64,000 nt of DNA from contig NZ_AFCF02000015.1 of NCBI RefSeq assembly GCF_000203975.2, positions 36,110-100,109 on the forward strand. Reading direction: 5' to 3'. Position numbers and translations under genes: made by a program. The stretch is from Leisingera sp. ANG1 (GTDB lineage Bacteria > Pseudomonadota > Alphaproteobacteria > Rhodobacterales > Rhodobacteraceae). A model generated the notes under the pieces. It had not been told where the DNA came from. It saw only the letters and a list, made by a program, of their open reading frames with translations, and searched no databases. Shown here piece after piece: positions 50,060 to 59,822 of the stretch (positions are counted from its first letter, which is position 1; every line of letters begins with the position of its first letter).

Positions 50060-51634
50060 CTACTCGGCGGCTGCTTGGGATTTCCGGGCAGGCTGAATTG
50101 CAAAGCAGGTGACCGGCTGGGAGACATTGTGCAGGCTGACAGCGCCTAGCGAGACGCCCTGCGAGGTGTCGCCCAAGATGTCGCGGCTGACGACAATCGC
50201 GTGATCCGCGGTTTTGCCGTAGTCGCCCAGCCGGGCGGCGATATTGGCGGCCTGGCCGATCACCGTGAAGTCCAGCCGCTCGCGCGAGCCGATGTTGCCG
50301 TAGGTCACACGGCCATAGGCAATGCCGATGGCGGCCTCGCAGCGGTGGCCGTCTTCTTCCTGGGCGATTTCCTCCAGCCGGGCAACGATGGCGCGGGCGC
50401 TGTCCAAGGCCTGGGTGCGCGCCTGTTCCGGGTCGCTGCCGGCCGGGAAGACGGCGAGTACAGCGTCACCGATGAATTTCAGCACCTCGCCGCCGTGATC
50501 GTGCACGATGGTAGAGGCGGTTTCGAAGAACTGGTTCAAGAGCGCGATGTAATCCCGGCGGCCCAGCTGTTCCTCCAGCCGGGTGGAGCCGCGCAGGTCG
50601 CAGAACATGATGGCGGCGTCGATCTCATCACCGTCACCGCGGCGGATCTCGCCGCCGAGCACCCGGGCGCCGGTGCGCTTGCCTACGTATGTCTCCAGCA
50701 GCGCTTGGGCGTTTTCGCGCTGCATGAAAATCTCGTAGTAGCGGGCGATCACCCCGGAGCATTCGAAAATCAGGCCCAGGTTGGCGGTGGAGAAACCATT
50801 CGGGTGATCGCTGGTCAGCGTCAGCACATTGATGCGCCCGTCGGAGAACCGCAGCGGCATCGCGACATAGTCGGTGGCGCCTTCCTTGCGCAGATCCTCA
50901 AGAATGGGAAAGGCATCGTCGGTGCAGCAGGCGTCCAGCCGGTGCCGCACCCCGCCCAGACCATTGGAGACATGGCGCAGCGGACTGTTCTGATACGCGG
51001 GATGGTCGTGGATTTCATAAGACGGGGCGTAGGTGGTAACCTCGCCGGTTTTCTTCTGCCAGATGTAGTTCTTGCCCGCGATCAGCGGGTGCAGCGACCA
51101 GGCCATGACCGACAGGCGGGACAGGTAGATACCCTGCTCGACAAACTTCTCTGCCAAGGCGGCGGTCAGCTCTTCCGGGGTTGCCACCATCGAGGCATCG
51201 CGCAGCAGCCAGTCGATCACCGGGCCGGAGATATTGCCGTAATCCGGCATCTCAACAGTGTTTCTGCCAAAGTCGAACTCAACTTCGGCGCCGGGCATGA
51301 AGCCGATGTGGCCGGAAATGGCGGCGGCCTCCGGCATGGCGTCCTCGTAGGCCCAGACGCCGTTTTGCACCGTGCTGCCGGGCAGCAGGATGTCGCGGTA
51401 GCTGGCGGTGCCCTTGAAGGGGCAGAAAGTTTGCAGGGGAGTATGGGCTGACAGCGGCGCGGTCACGTCTGCCGCGGGGAAGTAGACGGCTGGCGGGAGC
51501 CGGGTTTCGTACATCACCTTGGCATGGGAGCTTTGCGCCACAACGGTGCCGTTGCGCCGGGCGGTGACCAGGCCTTGCAGCGGTTCGACAACAATGCCGT
51601 AGCCCCGGTTGCGGGTCTGCACCTGTGTGTCCAT
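50060..51634 (-). CDS. DUF427-class III adenylate/guanylate cyclase fusion
   Basis: 524 residues without membrane helices. The N-terminal about 120 residues are DUF427 (VYFPAADV, FCPFKGTASYRD at 70-81, NGVWAYEDAMPEA, IAGHIGF-like ISGHIGFMPGAEVEF). A middle part (about 215-320) looks GAF-like. The C-terminal cyclase domain shows AAIMFCDLRGSTRLEEQLG and VLKFIGDAVLAVFPAG with both metal aspartates, and GRVTYGNIGSRERLDFTVIG with VIGQAANIAARL. It should make cAMP or cGMP in response to an unknown ligand. Confidence 0.88.
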   Translation of the reverse strand: MDTQVQTRNRGYGIVVEPLQGLVTARRNGTVVAQSSHAKVMYETRLPPAVYFPAADVTAPLSAHTPLQTFCPFKGTASYRDILLPGSTVQNGVWAYEDAMPEAAAISGHIGFMPGAEVEFDFGRNTVEMPDYGNISGPVIDWLLRDASMVATPEELTAALAEKFVEQGIYLSRLSVMAWSLHPLIAGKNYIWQKKTGEVTTYAPSYEIHDHPAYQNSPLRHVSNGLGGVRHRLDACCTDDAFPILEDLRKEGATDYVAMPLRFSDGRINVLTLTSDHPNGFSTANLGLIFECSGVIARYYEIFMQRENAQALLETYVGKRTGARVLGGEIRRGDGDEIDAAIMFCDLRGSTRLEEQLGRRDYIALLNQFFETASTIVHDHGGEVLKFIGDAVLAVFPAGSDPEQARTQALDSARAIVARLEEIAQEEDGHRCEAAIGIAYGRVTYGNIGSRERLDFTVIGQAANIAARLGDYGKTADHAIVVSRDILGDTSQGVSLGAVSLHNVSQPVTCFAIQPARKSQAAAE

Positions 51635-51679
51635 CCCAGAGATCCTTGTCCTATGTGCCGTTCAGGCAGCGGAAACAGG

Positions 51680-51699
51680 ACCGGCCGGCGCAGGCCGGT
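51680..51699 (-). terminator. Hairpin between the winged-helix gene and the cyclase gene
   Basis: ACCGGCC (51680-51686), 6-base loop, GGCCGGT (51693-51699); read leftward it is followed by CCTGTTTCC. Possible terminator of the upstream gene pair. Confidence 0.5.
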
Positions 51700-51774
51700 T
51701 CTGAACTATCTGGGGACTGTGCCGGAAAAATCCAGAGCCGGACACAGGATATTGAGCAGAACGGAGCGGAAGGG

Positions 51775-52476
51775 TCAGACCATGCGGATCACGTCCTTGC
51801 TGATGGCCAGCACATAGCCGCGCTTGGCAATGTTCTTCACCAGCAGTTCGCTGACCATCTGGTTCCCAAGGGTATCACGCAGGCGCTTGATCCGGGTGGC
51901 GCCGGCGGCCTCCTCGCAATCGGCGGAGGTGCGGCCGGAAATCACAGCCTCAATCTCGGCGCCGGACAGCACATCGTCGTCCAGCCGGGCCTCGGCCAGG
52001 ACCGAGAGGGTTTCCATCGCGGCGGGTGTCAGCTTGAACCCCATGTTGTTTAGATAGACGGTGTTTTCATCGCGGCTGATCAGCAGCTCGTTCACCTGGA
52101 TGCCGGAGCGTTCGATCTGGGCCATGCGGCGGTTCAGCATCACCAGCATGCCCAGAACTGCCAGCGCCGCCACCATCATCGCCGCGGCGAAGACCAGCAG
52201 CACAAAGATCACCATCCGGTAGCTGGTCAGCGTGTCGGCAAAGGCGGTGCCGGACTGTGCCAGGATTTCCAGCAGCTTGATCTCGGCCTGGGTGGTCAGG
52301 TCGTTTTCGATAAACAGCTGTTCAACCCGGGCGTTGAAGGCATTGGCATCGGGCAGGGTCAGCAGCAGCACCGTGCCGGCCACGGCCAGAATTGCCACGA
52401 TGGCAGCGATGCCAAAGCCGATGACCTTGCTGCCGGCCGCACGGGCCTCAGAAACGGAGATAGTAGGGTCCGGCAT
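51775..52476 (-). CDS. Membrane-anchored winged-helix protein
   Basis: 233 residues with two membrane helices (about 18-41 and 88-113), a short periplasmic loop between them, then a C-terminal winged-helix like that of OmpR-type effectors (LTPAAMETLSVLAEARLDDD, GATRIKRLRDTLGNQMVSEL, IAKRGYVL). ToxR/CadC proteins have the reverse order. It would place a DNA-binding domain at the inner membrane. The start at 52476 follows GGAAGGCC and lies within the end of the upstream small secreted protein gene. Targets unknown. Confidence 0.75.
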   Translation of the reverse strand: MPDPTISVSEARAAGSKVIGFGIAAIVAILAVAGTVLLLTLPDANAFNARVEQLFIENDLTTQAEIKLLEILAQSGTAFADTLTSYRMVIFVLLVFAAAMMVAALAVLGMLVMLNRRMAQIERSGIQVNELLISRDENTVYLNNMGFKLTPAAMETLSVLAEARLDDDVLSGAEIEAVISGRTSADCEEAAGATRIKRLRDTLGNQMVSELLVKNIAKRGYVLAISKDVIRMV

Positions 52477-52741
52477 TGGCCTTCCTTTGCTGCAGGCCTT
52501 CGGGGCCGAAGACGGAGAGGACATTCAGGAGCGTCCATCCAGCGGGCGCAATTCGGGCCTGGATTTCACCGCGGGCGGCCTGTTTCTGGCAGGCGCCGGA
52601 GAGCTGGATCACACCATAGTGCAGCCGCAGCGGGTTGTCCTGCTTGGCCTTATAGTCGGCATAGCAGTCTGCGGCCAACACGGGCGAGGAAAGCGCCAGA
52701 AGGGCGGCCGCAAGGGCGGGGATCAGAAGGTGCTGTTTCAT
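52448..52741 (-). CDS. Small conserved secreted protein
   Basis: 97 residues. Signal peptide HLLIPALAAALLALSSPVLA, then about 75 mature residues including ADCYADYKAKQDNPLRLHYG, CQKQAARGEIQARI and GWTLLNVLSVFGPEGLQQRK. Two cysteines could pair. I recall similar small proteins in roseobacters but no function. Its 3' end overlaps the membrane winged-helix gene by 29 bases, suggesting a shared role, for example periplasmic signal input. Confidence 0.75.
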   Translation of the reverse strand: MKQHLLIPALAAALLALSSPVLAADCYADYKAKQDNPLRLHYGVIQLSGACQKQAARGEIQARIAPAGWTLLNVLSVFGPEGLQQRKANAGPYYLRF

Positions 52742-52898
52742 GGGGCCATCCTGCGTTCGCGGTGCGTGAAATTCAATAACCGCAGGGGGTTGGAGCAGCT
52801 GATATCTGATAACAACCCGCCGATATTGCCTGTCTGAAAGGGGCCGGGACAGGCTGGCGGCATCAAGTGTTCTGCATATTCAAAAGAAAGGTCCCGAC

Positions 52899-53414
52899 AT
52901 GACCCAGATTCACCGCCCCCAGCCGCACCGCAAATTCATTGCAATGATTGTCGCCGCCGCCATTGCCATTACCGGTTTCTCTGCGGCGCCTGCCCGCGCT
53001 GACGACGATGTCGCGAAAATCCTTGGTGGCCTGGCGCTGCTCGGGATCCTGGGCGCAGCCATCAAGCATTCCCGGGATCGGGATGACCATGCGGTGACCC
53101 GCACGTACAATCCGCCGCAGAACCATTCGCACGGCGGCCGTGAGTACCGCGGGCACAACCGTCACGGCGGCCACGTCAAACCGCTGCCGCAATCTGTGCG
53201 CCGTTATGATCTGCCCGCGCATTGCGTCCGCTACTTCCCGCGCTACAGCCAGAACTATCCGCTGGCCGCAAAGCGCTGCCTGGACCGCAACTATGGCTAC
53301 ACGCACAAACTGCCGCGGGCCTGTAAGGTGACGTTCTGGAACGGCCAGCGCAACCGCACCGGCTTTAAACCCGGCTGCCTGAAAAGACATGGCTACCGGA
53401 TGGTGAACCGGTGA
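52899..53414 (+). CDS. Exported His/Arg-rich protein of unknown function
   Basis: 171 residues. Signal peptide MIVAAAIAITGFSAAPARA, a short Gly/Leu helix (LGGLALLGILGAAIKHSRDR), a His/Arg/Gly-rich linker (NHSHGGREYRGHNRHGG) and a C-terminal part with four cysteines (HCVRYFPRY, RCLDRNYGY, ACKVTFW, GCLKRHGY) that could form two disulfides. AAGAAAGG upstream. No family recognised with confidence. A strong terminator at 53448 follows. Divergent from the small secreted protein gene. Confidence 0.75.
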   Translation: MTQIHRPQPHRKFIAMIVAAAIAITGFSAAPARADDDVAKILGGLALLGILGAAIKHSRDRDDHAVTRTYNPPQNHSHGGREYRGHNRHGGHVKPLPQSVRRYDLPAHCVRYFPRYSQNYPLAAKRCLDRNYGYTHKLPRACKVTFWNGQRNRTGFKPGCLKRHGYRMVNR

Positions 53415-53447
53415 CCCGCACAACGGTTTCGAGCAGCAGCAAACTTG

Positions 53448-53470
53448 GGGGGCTTCGGCCCCCTCTTTTT
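53448..53470 (+). terminator. Rho-independent terminator after the His/Arg-rich protein gene
   Basis: GGGGGC-TTCG-GCCCCC (53448-53463) followed by TCTTTTT. UUCG-loop hairpin, 33 bases after the stop. Confidence 0.92.
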
Positions 53471-53512
53471 GTGCGGGTTGCATCCGGCACCGGGATTGGC
53501 TTTGTCAGAACC

Positions 53513-54130
53513 ATGACACAGCCAGATTACAGTCTCGAAATCGCAGCCCATGAAAAAGGGTTCCTTAGAATTGCCGGTGTGGATGAGGTGGGCCGCGGTC
53601 CGCTGGCCGGCCCGGTGACCGCGGCCGCGGTGGTTCTGGATATCAGCGCAATTCCTGAGGGTCTTAATGACTCCAAGAAACTGAGCCTGAAGAAGCGGGA
53701 GGCACTGGAGGGGGATATCCTGTCTTCGGCCCAAACGGCGATTGCTCATGCGACGGTTGAAGAGATTGATTCCCTGAACATTTTACGCGCATCGCATCTG
53801 GCAATGGAGCGCGCCGTAGCAGCGCTGGATCCGGCACCGGATTACCTGCTGATCGATGGCAACCTGATCCCCAAGGGACTGGCCTTGCCGGCTGAAGCCG
53901 TGGTGAAGGGCGATGCCAAATCGGTGTCAATCGCCGCAGCCTCCATCCTGGCGAAACTGGCTCGCGACCGGATCATGGTGGATTTGGCGCAACAGTTTCC
54001 GGGATATGGCTGGGAGAAAAACGCAGGCTACCCCTCGAAACAGCATCGGGATGCGCTAGTTCAGCTGGGGATAACCCCACATCATCGGCGCTCATTCAAA
54101 CCGGTACACAATATCTTGTATCAAGAGTGA
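53513..54130 (+). CDS. rnhB: Ribonuclease HII
   Basis: Removes ribonucleotides from DNA and RNA-DNA hybrids. 205 residues: IAGVDEVGRGPLAGPVTAAA with the first two acidic residues, LNDSKKLSLKKR, DYLLIDGNLIPKG, KGDAKSVSIAAASILAKLAR (catalytic Asp) and YPSKQHRDAL. The start at 53513 gives the family length; the longer frame to 53411 would begin within the preceding terminator region. Ends 107 bases before ccrM. Confidence 0.95.
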   Translation: MTQPDYSLEIAAHEKGFLRIAGVDEVGRGPLAGPVTAAAVVLDISAIPEGLNDSKKLSLKKREALEGDILSSAQTAIAHATVEEIDSLNILRASHLAMERAVAALDPAPDYLLIDGNLIPKGLALPAEAVVKGDAKSVSIAAASILAKLARDRIMVDLAQQFPGYGWEKNAGYPSKQHRDALVQLGITPHHRRSFKPVHNILYQE

Positions 54131-54158
54131 ACCGTAAGGCGTTGTTGTAATAAACAAA

Positions 54159-54182
54159 TTGACCTCGAATCCGCGATGACTC
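54159..54182 (+). promoter_or_regulatory. ccrM upstream region with two GANTC sites
   Basis: TTGACC (54159-54164) followed by GAATC (54167-54171) and GACTC (54178-54182). Both match GANTC, the sequence methylated by CcrM itself. In Caulobacter the ccrM promoter is sensitive to the methylation state of GANTC sites in its leader. No clear -10 box follows. Confidence 0.55.
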
Positions 54183-54228
54183 ATCCTGTGGACAACCTAA
54201 TGAGCGCAAAAATGCGCCGCGGTTATGA

Positions 54229-55341
<1,113 letters not shown>

Positions 55342-55413
55342 CGCCCCCGGAGCTATTCAGAACACAACAGTCTATTGCAGGTGCCTGTGCAAATTGCGCA
55401 GGCGCACACCTTG

Positions 55414-55440
55414 CCCCGCCTGGATCAGGCGGGGTTTTTT
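55414..55440 (+). terminator. Rho-independent terminator of ccrM
   Basis: CCCCGCCTG-GAT-CAGGCGGGG (55414-55434) followed by TTTTTT. Confidence 0.95.
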
Positions 55441-55535
55441 GCATGTTTGCGGCCTGATGGGCTATTCCCTGTTTGAGGCGAGGTGACTATCTGAAGCAGG
55501 AATGCTGCTGCAGCCAGCGGGAAGAGGGAGAACCA

Positions 55536-56924
55536 ATGACCGATACGGCGTTTGCAACTGGAACCGGAGCTGCCAGAGCAGCAGAAGCAAGCAGCAAGGA
55601 GCTCTCTGCTGCGGAAGGCAGGTTTGCGGAAGCTGCTTTGGACGCGCACAAGCGGCGCGGGCTGCAGCTGGCTGTGCGGGCGCGTTGGATTGCGTTGCCG
55701 ATAGTCGCGGTATTCATCGTCTTTCTGAATCCCGTTTGGAGTGTCCTTTACTACCACGGGCTTCTTGCGCTTCTGTGCCTGAACGGCTGGTTGATCAGCC
55801 GCGCCGGAAAGGTCGGCAAATCGAGGCTGGAGCTGTTCCTGATCTTTTTAGACCTGGCAATCATGACATTCGGGTTTATCGTGCCGAATCCCTTCGATTT
55901 CCGCGAAATTCCGGCGGCGATGCACTACAGGTTCGACAACTTTCAGTATTTCTTTATCATTCTTGCAGCGGGCACCATGGCCTATTCCTGGCGCACGGTG
56001 ATTGCGATCGGAACCTGGACCGCGATGATGTGGCTGAGTACGCTGGGGCTGGTCTGGTGGTTCTCCAGCCCGGTTCCCGGCCTGACAGAGGCTGTTGGCG
56101 ACGCCCTTAGTTTTGAGCCGGAACTGGCACTGTTCTTTGACCCTAACAGCTTTGTGGTCAAATTGCGGGTGCAGGAAGCGCTTGTTTTTGTGCTGGTGGC
56201 AGTGACGCTGGGTTTCTCGGTGCGCCGGTTCAACGGGCTTTTGCGCAGCAATGCCAGCCTGGAACGGGAGCGGGCGAACCTGTCGCGTTACTTTTCACCC
56301 AACGTGGTGGAACAGCTGTCCCAGAACGATGAGCCGCTGAAGCAGGTGCGCAGCGAGTACGTGGCGGTTCTGTTTATCGATATTATCGGCTTTACCCGGC
56401 TGTCAGCAGGCATGGATCCGCACGCGGTGATTGATCTTTTGCGTGAATTCCATGGCCGGATGGAGCGGGAGGTGTTCCGCCATCACGGCACGCTGGACAA
56501 GTATCTGGGAGACGGGCTGATGGCGACCTTTGGCACGCCGGTGGCTGGCAAGCAGGACGCCACGAATGCGCTGGCCTGCGCCCACGCGATGCGGGCTTCG
56601 CTTGCGAGATGGAACCGGGACCGTGCAAAACAGGGCAAGCCCGAGATCCGGGCCGGGATCGGTATTCATTATGGCGAGGCGTTGCTGGGTGATATCGGTG
56701 CCAACCGGCTGGAATATGCGGTCCTGGGCATGACGGTGAACATCGCCGCGCGGCTGGAGAACCTGACGCGCAGGCTGCAGGCCAGTATTGTTGCCAGCGA
56801 AGCAATGGCTGCGCAGGTCAAGGCGGAGCTGGCTGGGCTGGACTTGCTGGACGGCGCAGCCCGCCATCCGGATCAGGAAGTGCGCGGGCTGGATCAGCCG
56901 ATGACCGTCTTTGCTTGGGCCTGA
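55536..56924 (+). CDS. Membrane-bound class III adenylate cyclase
   Basis: 462 residues. The N-terminal half has about six membrane helices (WIALPIVAVFIVFLNPVWSV through ALVFVLVAVTLGFSVRRF), a short coiled linker (LRSNASLERERANLSRYFSP), then a cyclase domain with VLFIDIIGFTRLSAGMD and LDKYLGDGLMATFGTP (both metal aspartates), IHYGEALLGDIG and VLGMTVNIAARLENL. Cytoplasmic catalytic domain, membrane sensor. Start at 55536 with GGGAGAACC. Second cyclase within 6 kb, of different architecture. Confidence 0.9.
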   Translation: MTDTAFATGTGAARAAEASSKELSAAEGRFAEAALDAHKRRGLQLAVRARWIALPIVAVFIVFLNPVWSVLYYHGLLALLCLNGWLISRAGKVGKSRLELFLIFLDLAIMTFGFIVPNPFDFREIPAAMHYRFDNFQYFFIILAAGTMAYSWRTVIAIGTWTAMMWLSTLGLVWWFSSPVPGLTEAVGDALSFEPELALFFDPNSFVVKLRVQEALVFVLVAVTLGFSVRRFNGLLRSNASLERERANLSRYFSPNVVEQLSQNDEPLKQVRSEYVAVLFIDIIGFTRLSAGMDPHAVIDLLREFHGRMEREVFRHHGTLDKYLGDGLMATFGTPVAGKQDATNALACAHAMRASLARWNRDRAKQGKPEIRAGIGIHYGEALLGDIGANRLEYAVLGMTVNIAARLENLTRRLQASIVASEAMAAQVKAELAGLDLLDGAARHPDQEVRGLDQPMTVFAWA

Positions 56925-56927
56925 CCT

Positions 56928-58061
56928 CTAACGTGGCATCGGGTTCTGCGCCTTGTTATAGGCGTACCAGTTGGTGATTTCGGGATAATACGTCTGCCGC
57001 CAGCGGCGCACCCGCGGATTCATCACCCGCCGCCACAGGGGCGGGATCATCGCGGCAATGGTCATTACCGGATAGCCGTATGGCAGCTGCGGTGCGTCAG
57101 CCTCGGTGTAGTTCTGCAGCAGCGGAAAGCGGCGGTTCGGCTTGTAATGGTGGTCCGAATGGCGCTGCAGGTTGATCAGCAGCCAGTTCGATGCCTTGTG
57201 CGCCGCGTTCCAGGAGTGGCGCGGCTGGACCGGCTCGTATTTGCCCTCGCCCAAGTGTTTGCGGGTCAGCCCGTAGTGCTCGACGTAGTTGACCACTTCC
57301 AGCTGCCAGATCGCGGTGCCTGCCTGAACCAGGAAGAGGAGGACACCGGTCAGACCGCCGAGCATCAGTGCCAGCAGCAGCATTGCGGCCTGCAATGCCC
57401 AGTAGCGGAAGAACGGGTTGGAGCGGTCGGTCCAGGGGCGGTTCTTCTTGGCAAGTTTCTCTTTTTCGGCTCGGAAGGCAGAATGCCAGCATTGCCGCAG
57501 CACCCGGGGATAGAAGCGGTGGAAACCCTCGTTGTAGCGTGCAGTGACCGGATCGCGGGGGGTGCCGACGTAGCGGTGGTGCACCAGCAGATGTTCGGAG
57601 CGGAAATGCGAGTACAGCACCATCGCCAGAAGAATGTCCCCCAGCCAGCGTTCCATCCGGCTGGACTGGTGCATCAGCTCGTGGCTGTAGTTGATACCGA
57701 CGGCGCCGGTCACAACCCCGACACCGAAGAACGCGGCGAACTTTTCAAAGCCATTCAGGTGTTCAGCGCCGCTCACGTACCAGATCAGCCCGAACAGCGT
57801 GATGAACTGCAGCGGCACCCAGGCCGCTGTCAGCGCCTTGTACCACTTGAGGTCTCTGTCCGGTGTTTCCGGGTCGGCGTTTTCCAGATTGAGCCCGAAA
57901 ACCCCATCCAGCACCGCAAACAGGTGCCAGGTCACGAGTGGCGGCAGCAACAGCGCCCAGCCGCCCTGCAACGCCGCGATCCAGACCAGCGGCAGCAGCA
58001 GAAATGACATCCAGAACGGCAGGGCGCTTTGCCAGCGGGAAAGAGTTTCGGGGGCAATCAT
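56928..58061 (-). CDS. Alkane 1-monooxygenase (membrane di-iron hydroxylase)
   Basis: Integral membrane non-heme di-iron enzyme of 377 residues oxidising terminal carbons of alkanes. The histidine boxes are HELMHQSS, EHLLVHHRYVGTPRD and LQRHSDHHYKPNRRF, plus NYVEHYGL, the diagnostic AlkB signature. About six helices. Rubredoxin and regulators are not adjacent. Convergent with the cyclase (3 bases between stops). Related fatty-acid or other hydroxylases are possible, but the NYVEHYGL box favours alkanes. Confidence 0.92.
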   Translation of the reverse strand: MIAPETLSRWQSALPFWMSFLLLPLVWIAALQGGWALLLPPLVTWHLFAVLDGVFGLNLENADPETPDRDLKWYKALTAAWVPLQFITLFGLIWYVSGAEHLNGFEKFAAFFGVGVVTGAVGINYSHELMHQSSRMERWLGDILLAMVLYSHFRSEHLLVHHRYVGTPRDPVTARYNEGFHRFYPRVLRQCWHSAFRAEKEKLAKKNRPWTDRSNPFFRYWALQAAMLLLALMLGGLTGVLLFLVQAGTAIWQLEVVNYVEHYGLTRKHLGEGKYEPVQPRHSWNAAHKASNWLLINLQRHSDHHYKPNRRFPLLQNYTEADAPQLPYGYPVMTIAAMIPPLWRRVMNPRVRRWRQTYYPEITNWYAYNKAQNPMPR

Positions 58062-58145
58062 GCCAGGTCTCCCAAATCAGTCAGCGCGCGTTTGGGGAAA
58101 CCCTATGCCCAGACATTTAAAAACCCAATAGGGGCGCGGGGTAAC

Positions 58146-59210
58146 CTAGCGGCCTTTGTATAGATCGAAGGCTTTGCGCATCACCGTGGGCAGGCTGGAA
58201 GGGCGGAAATGGTGGCGTGAAATCAATTCCTGTTCCGCACTTTGATTGAACCCGCCAGGCAGTTCTGCGGTCATGATGCGCAGGATCAGGTGAAAATGGG
58301 TGAAGGTGTGCCGCACTTCTCCAGCCAGTTCCTGCCAATCCGCTTCAAAGGGCGGGTTCGGGACGGGTGCATCGCTCCAGTCCGAGCCGGGCCAGCCCAG
58401 CATGCCACCCAGCAACCCCTTGTCCGGCCGCCGTTCCAGCAGCCAGGTTCCATCGGCGGATTCCGCCAGATAGACAATTCCTTGCCGGGTGGGTTTGGGT
58501 TTCTTTGGTGTCTTCTTGGGCAGTTCAGCCGCTGTTCCGGCAACGCGGGCCGCGCACGGGCCGCGCCAGGGGCAAATGCCGCAGGCCGGGTTGCGGGGGG
58601 TGCAGATGGTGGCGCCCAAGTCCATCACCGCCTGCGCGTAATCGCCGGGCCGCTGCACCGGAGTGAGCTCTGCTGCACGGTCTTTCAGCACCGGTTTGGC
58701 ACCTGGGAGCGGGTCGTGGATGTCGTGAACACGGGCCATCACCCGCTCCACATTGCCATCCAGCACGGTCTCAGCCCGGTCAAAGGCGATGGAGGCGATG
58801 GCGGCAGCGGTGTAGGGGCCGATGCCGGGCAGTTTGAGCAGGCCCTCGTAGCTGTCCGGGAAGCTGCCGCCGTGATCCTGTGCCACAGCGCGGGCGCATT
58901 TCAGCAGGTTGCGGGCGCGGGCGTAATAACCGAGGCCAGCCCATTCGCTCATCACGTCGGTGTCTTCTGCGGCGGCCAGATCCAGAACCGTTGGCCACCG
59001 GCTGGTGAAGCGCAGGAAGTATTCGCGCACGGCGGCAACCGTGGTTTGCTGCAGCATCACCTCGCTAAGCCAGATCCTGTAAGGATCCGGGCGGATGCCT
59101 GCAGCGCGGCTTGCCGGACCTACCCGCCAGGGCATCTCGCGGGCATGCACGTCATACCACGCGAGCAGTTCTTCGCTCATCGTGGCGGAATCGCTCTTTA
59201 AGTCACGCAT
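58146..59210 (-). CDS. mutY: A/G-specific adenine glycosylase
   Basis: Base-excision enzyme removing adenine opposite 8-oxoguanine. 354 residues. HhH region LLKLPGIGPYTAAAIASIAF, catalytic Asp in VLDGNVERVMARV, [4Fe-4S] loop CTPRNPACGICPWRGPC, and a C-terminal NUDIX-like recognition domain (YLAESADGTWLLERRPDKGL, FTHFHLILRI). AAGGAA precedes the ATG at 59210. Divergent from the DUF721 gene. Confidence 0.95.
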   Translation of the reverse strand: MRDLKSDSATMSEELLAWYDVHAREMPWRVGPASRAAGIRPDPYRIWLSEVMLQQTTVAAVREYFLRFTSRWPTVLDLAAAEDTDVMSEWAGLGYYARARNLLKCARAVAQDHGGSFPDSYEGLLKLPGIGPYTAAAIASIAFDRAETVLDGNVERVMARVHDIHDPLPGAKPVLKDRAAELTPVQRPGDYAQAVMDLGATICTPRNPACGICPWRGPCAARVAGTAAELPKKTPKKPKPTRQGIVYLAESADGTWLLERRPDKGLLGGMLGWPGSDWSDAPVPNPPFEADWQELAGEVRHTFTHFHLILRIMTAELPGGFNQSAEQELISRHHFRPSSLPTVMRKAFDLYKGR

Positions 59211-59294
59211 TCGTTATTCCTTGGGCGGCGGTTTGGCTGGCGCCTGCATAACCGCTCTTTACAATAGGGCGGGCAGTCGAGCAAAACCTAGATC

Positions 59295-59822
59295 ATGGCA
59301 TTCAGGCGCAGCACCACACGCGGGTTCTCCCGGACCTCCAAGCTCCTTAGCGAGCAGATCCGCAAAGCGGGGGAAAGCCGCGGATTCGCGGTGTCCCGGC
59401 TGCTCACCCATTGGGAGGAGATCGCCGGGCCGGATATCGCTGCGATGGCACGTCCAGTGAACATCGGCTACGGGCGGGGCTCTTTTGGCGCGACGCTGAC
59501 GGTTCTGACCACCGGGGCCAATGCGCCAATGCTGGAAATGCAAAAGGAACGCCTGCGCGAGCGGGTGAATGCGGTCTATGGCTTTAACGCCATTTCCAAG
59601 GTGCGGATCACGCAAACGGCACCGACGGGATTTTCCGACGGCCGCGTGGAATTCAAATATGCCCCCAAAGTGCAAGCGCCGCTGCAGCCGGATCCGCAGG
59701 ATGCGGCAGAGGCCAGCAAGGCTGCCGAAGGGGTGGAAAACGATGATTTGCGCGCCGCCCTGGAACGCCTGGGGCGCAATGTGCTGACAAAACAGAAAAC
59801 GCAAGGAAAGGGGTTCAAATGA
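59295..59822 (+). CDS. DUF721 (DciA-like) protein
   Basis: 175 residues. The N-terminal domain (SKLLSEQIRKAGESRGFAVS, RLLTHWEEIAGPDIAAM, LTVLTTGANAPMLEMQKERL) is the DUF721/DciA fold; DciA proteins help load the replicative helicase in bacteria without DnaC. The C-terminal tail is alphaproteobacterial and poorly conserved. The stop overlaps the DsbA-like gene start by 4 bases, a conserved pairing. Helicase loading here is by homology only. Confidence 0.85.
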   Translation: MAFRRSTTRGFSRTSKLLSEQIRKAGESRGFAVSRLLTHWEEIAGPDIAAMARPVNIGYGRGSFGATLTVLTTGANAPMLEMQKERLRERVNAVYGFNAISKVRITQTAPTGFSDGRVEFKYAPKVQAPLQPDPQDAAEASKAAEGVENDDLRAALERLGRNVLTKQKTQGKGFK

